From: Symbiobacteriaceae bacterium
Lineage (GTDB): Bacteria; Bacillota_E; Symbiobacteriia; Symbiobacteriales; Symbiobacteriaceae
Length of the DNA stretch: 8,702 nt
Assembly (NCBI GenBank): GCA_027356675.1
Contig: DAHVXO010000231.1
Span: forward strand, 1 to 8,702
Direction of reading: 5' to 3'
Below, piece by piece: positions 6,758-8,702 of this stretch. Under the pieces are notes generated by a model. It was not told where the DNA came from. It did not search any database and was given only the letters and a program-made list of their open reading frames with translations. Positions within the stretch are counted from its first letter, which is position 1. Every line of letters begins with the position of its first letter. Position numbers and translations under genes: made by a program.

Positions 6758-7756
6758 GTGACGAGACCGATCGTGGGGATGACCATGGGCGATGCGGCAG
6801 GCGTCGGCCCGGAGATTATCATGAAAGCCCTGAATGACCCTGCCCTGTTCGAGGCCTGCCGCCCCTTTGTGATCGGCGATGCGAAAATGCTGGAACGGGC
6901 AGAAGGGATCGTCCGGACGGGACTCGCCATTCGCCGAATGGCCGTGCTCCCGGAGGCCCAGTTTCAGTTCGGCGCCGTTGACTGCCTCGACCTCGACCTG
7001 CTGCCGGACGGCCTGCCCTTCGGACAGGTCTCCGCCGCGGCCGGGGATGCGGCCTTTCGCTACCTGGAGCGGGCGATTCAGCTCGCCAACGCCGGTGCGA
7101 TTGACGCCATCTGCACGGCGCCATTAAATAAGGAAGCCCTCCACAAGGGCGGCCATATCTACCCCGGCCATACGGAGATCCTGGCCGAACTGACCGGCAC
7201 CGCCGACTTCGCCATGATGCTGGCGGCGCCGAAGCTGCGGGTGATCCACGTGACCACCCATGTGGGGCTGCTCGACGCCATCCGCCTGGTCAACCCCGAG
7301 CGCGTGCACAACGTGATCCGGCTGGCGCATGAGACGCTAAAGCGAGCGGGCTACCAGACTCCGAAGATCGGCGTGTGCGGGATCAATCCGCACGCCGGTG
7401 AAAACGGCCTGTTCGGGTACGGCGAAGAGGAAACGAAGATCATCCCGGCTGTGGAGCGGGCCCGAACCGAAGGGATCGACGTGACCGGGCCGCTCCCGGC
7501 CGACACGCTCTTCTTCCGCGCCGCCCGCGGCGATTTCGATATCGTCGTGGCCATGTATCACGATCAGGGCCACGGACCGATCAAGGTCCTGGGCCTGGAG
7601 GCCGGTGTCAATATCACGGTGGGACTGCCCATTATTCGGACGAGCGTCGACCATGGCACTGCGTTCGACATCGCGGGCAAGGGCATCGCCGATGACCGGA
7701 GCATCAAGGAGGCCTTGCGCCAGGCCATCGCACTGGCGCCAAAGCGACCCGAGTGA
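6758..7756 (+). CDS. pdxA2: PdxA2-type 4-phospho-D-threonate/erythronate dehydrogenase
   Basis: This NAD-dependent enzyme oxidises C3 of a 4-phosphorylated tetronate, followed by decarboxylation to dihydroxyacetone phosphate. The protein has 332 residues, normal for the PdxA family. Metal ligands expected from E. coli PdxA are present: H168 (TTHVGLLDAI), H212 (GINPHAGENGLFG) and H268 (AMYHDQGHGPIK). Substrate-binding PGHTE is at 136-140, with H138. The N terminus IVGMTMGDAAGVGPEI resembles PdxA2 more than vitamin B6 PdxA; residue 13 is Ala where the family usually has Pro. The GTG start follows the kinase stop by 2 bases, with GGGGAG 8 bases upstream (6744-6749). The open frame extends further upstream inside the kinase gene, but that part has no homology. 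Pairing with the DUF1537 kinase is the main reason to prefer PdxA2 over the pyridoxine-pathway PdxA, whose substrate is 4-phosphohydroxy-L-threonine. That alternative remains possible. Confidence 0.88.
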   Translation: MTRPIVGMTMGDAAGVGPEIIMKALNDPALFEACRPFVIGDAKMLERAEGIVRTGLAIRRMAVLPEAQFQFGAVDCLDLDLLPDGLPFGQVSAAAGDAAFRYLERAIQLANAGAIDAICTAPLNKEALHKGGHIYPGHTEILAELTGTADFAMMLAAPKLRVIHVTTHVGLLDAIRLVNPERVHNVIRLAHETLKRAGYQTPKIGVCGINPHAGENGLFGYGEEETKIIPAVERARTEGIDVTGPLPADTLFFRAARGDFDIVVAMYHDQGHGPIKVLGLEAGVNITVGLPIIRTSVDHGTAFDIAGKGIADDRSIKEALRQAIALAPKRPE

Positions 7757-7828
7757 GTCCGGCGCCGGAGACGGAAGCAGGAAGAATGAGTTGAGGGTGC
7801 GAATACGATAGGAAACTGCATACCAAAA

Positions 7829-8702
<874 letters not shown>

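Noticed and set aside
7758..7769. 12-base perfect palindrome (TCCGGCGCCGGA) just after the pdxA2 stop as a terminator
   Set aside because: A hairpin would have no usable loop without opening pairs, and no T tract follows. It may be a chance GC-rich palindrome.

Overview
The window comes from a GC-rich bacterium (above 60% by eye) with strong Shine-Dalgarno sites and many GTG starts (larB, larE, pdxA2, thiC and probably the response regulator). Nothing names the species. The LarB/LarE/LarC set, a cysteine-rich LarE, a long-form ThiC under a TPP riboswitch and the SHOCT protein would fit a high-GC, possibly anaerobic or thermophilic Firmicute or a neighbouring phylum. This is inference, not identification.

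Left block (1-2310). A two-component system is encoded on the minus strand: an OmpR/PhoB-type response regulator followed 6 bases later by a membrane histidine kinase. The kinase's short extracytoplasmic loop is rich in Met with one His. A small membrane protein with a His-rich segment and a C-terminal SHOCT domain is transcribed divergently and closed by a strong hairpin. The shared intergenic region carries repeated TCCAC motifs and a candidate promoter. Metal (copper-like) or envelope-stress sensing is plausible but unproven.

Central block (2559-7756). Five tightly packed plus-strand genes form one operon. larB, larE and larC make the nickel-pincer nucleotide (NPN) cofactor of LarA-family 2-hydroxyacid racemases and epimerases. 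They are followed by a four-carbon acid sugar kinase (DUF1537) and a PdxA2-type 4-phospho-tetronate dehydrogenase. The last two are the known enzymes for degrading D-threonate or D-erythronate to dihydroxyacetone phosphate. No larA lies in the window. D-threonate and D-erythronate are C2 epimers, so the layout suggests that NPN may serve a nickel-dependent tetronate 2-epimerase feeding the kinase. This is the most interesting hypothesis here.

Right block (7757-8702). A TPP riboswitch leads into thiC (pyrimidine branch of thiamine synthesis), which runs off the right edge. The aptamer, a mutually exclusive antiterminator and a Rho-independent terminator can all be paired base by base. No terminator is visible after pdxA2, so read-through from the lar/tetronate operon would also pass this switch.
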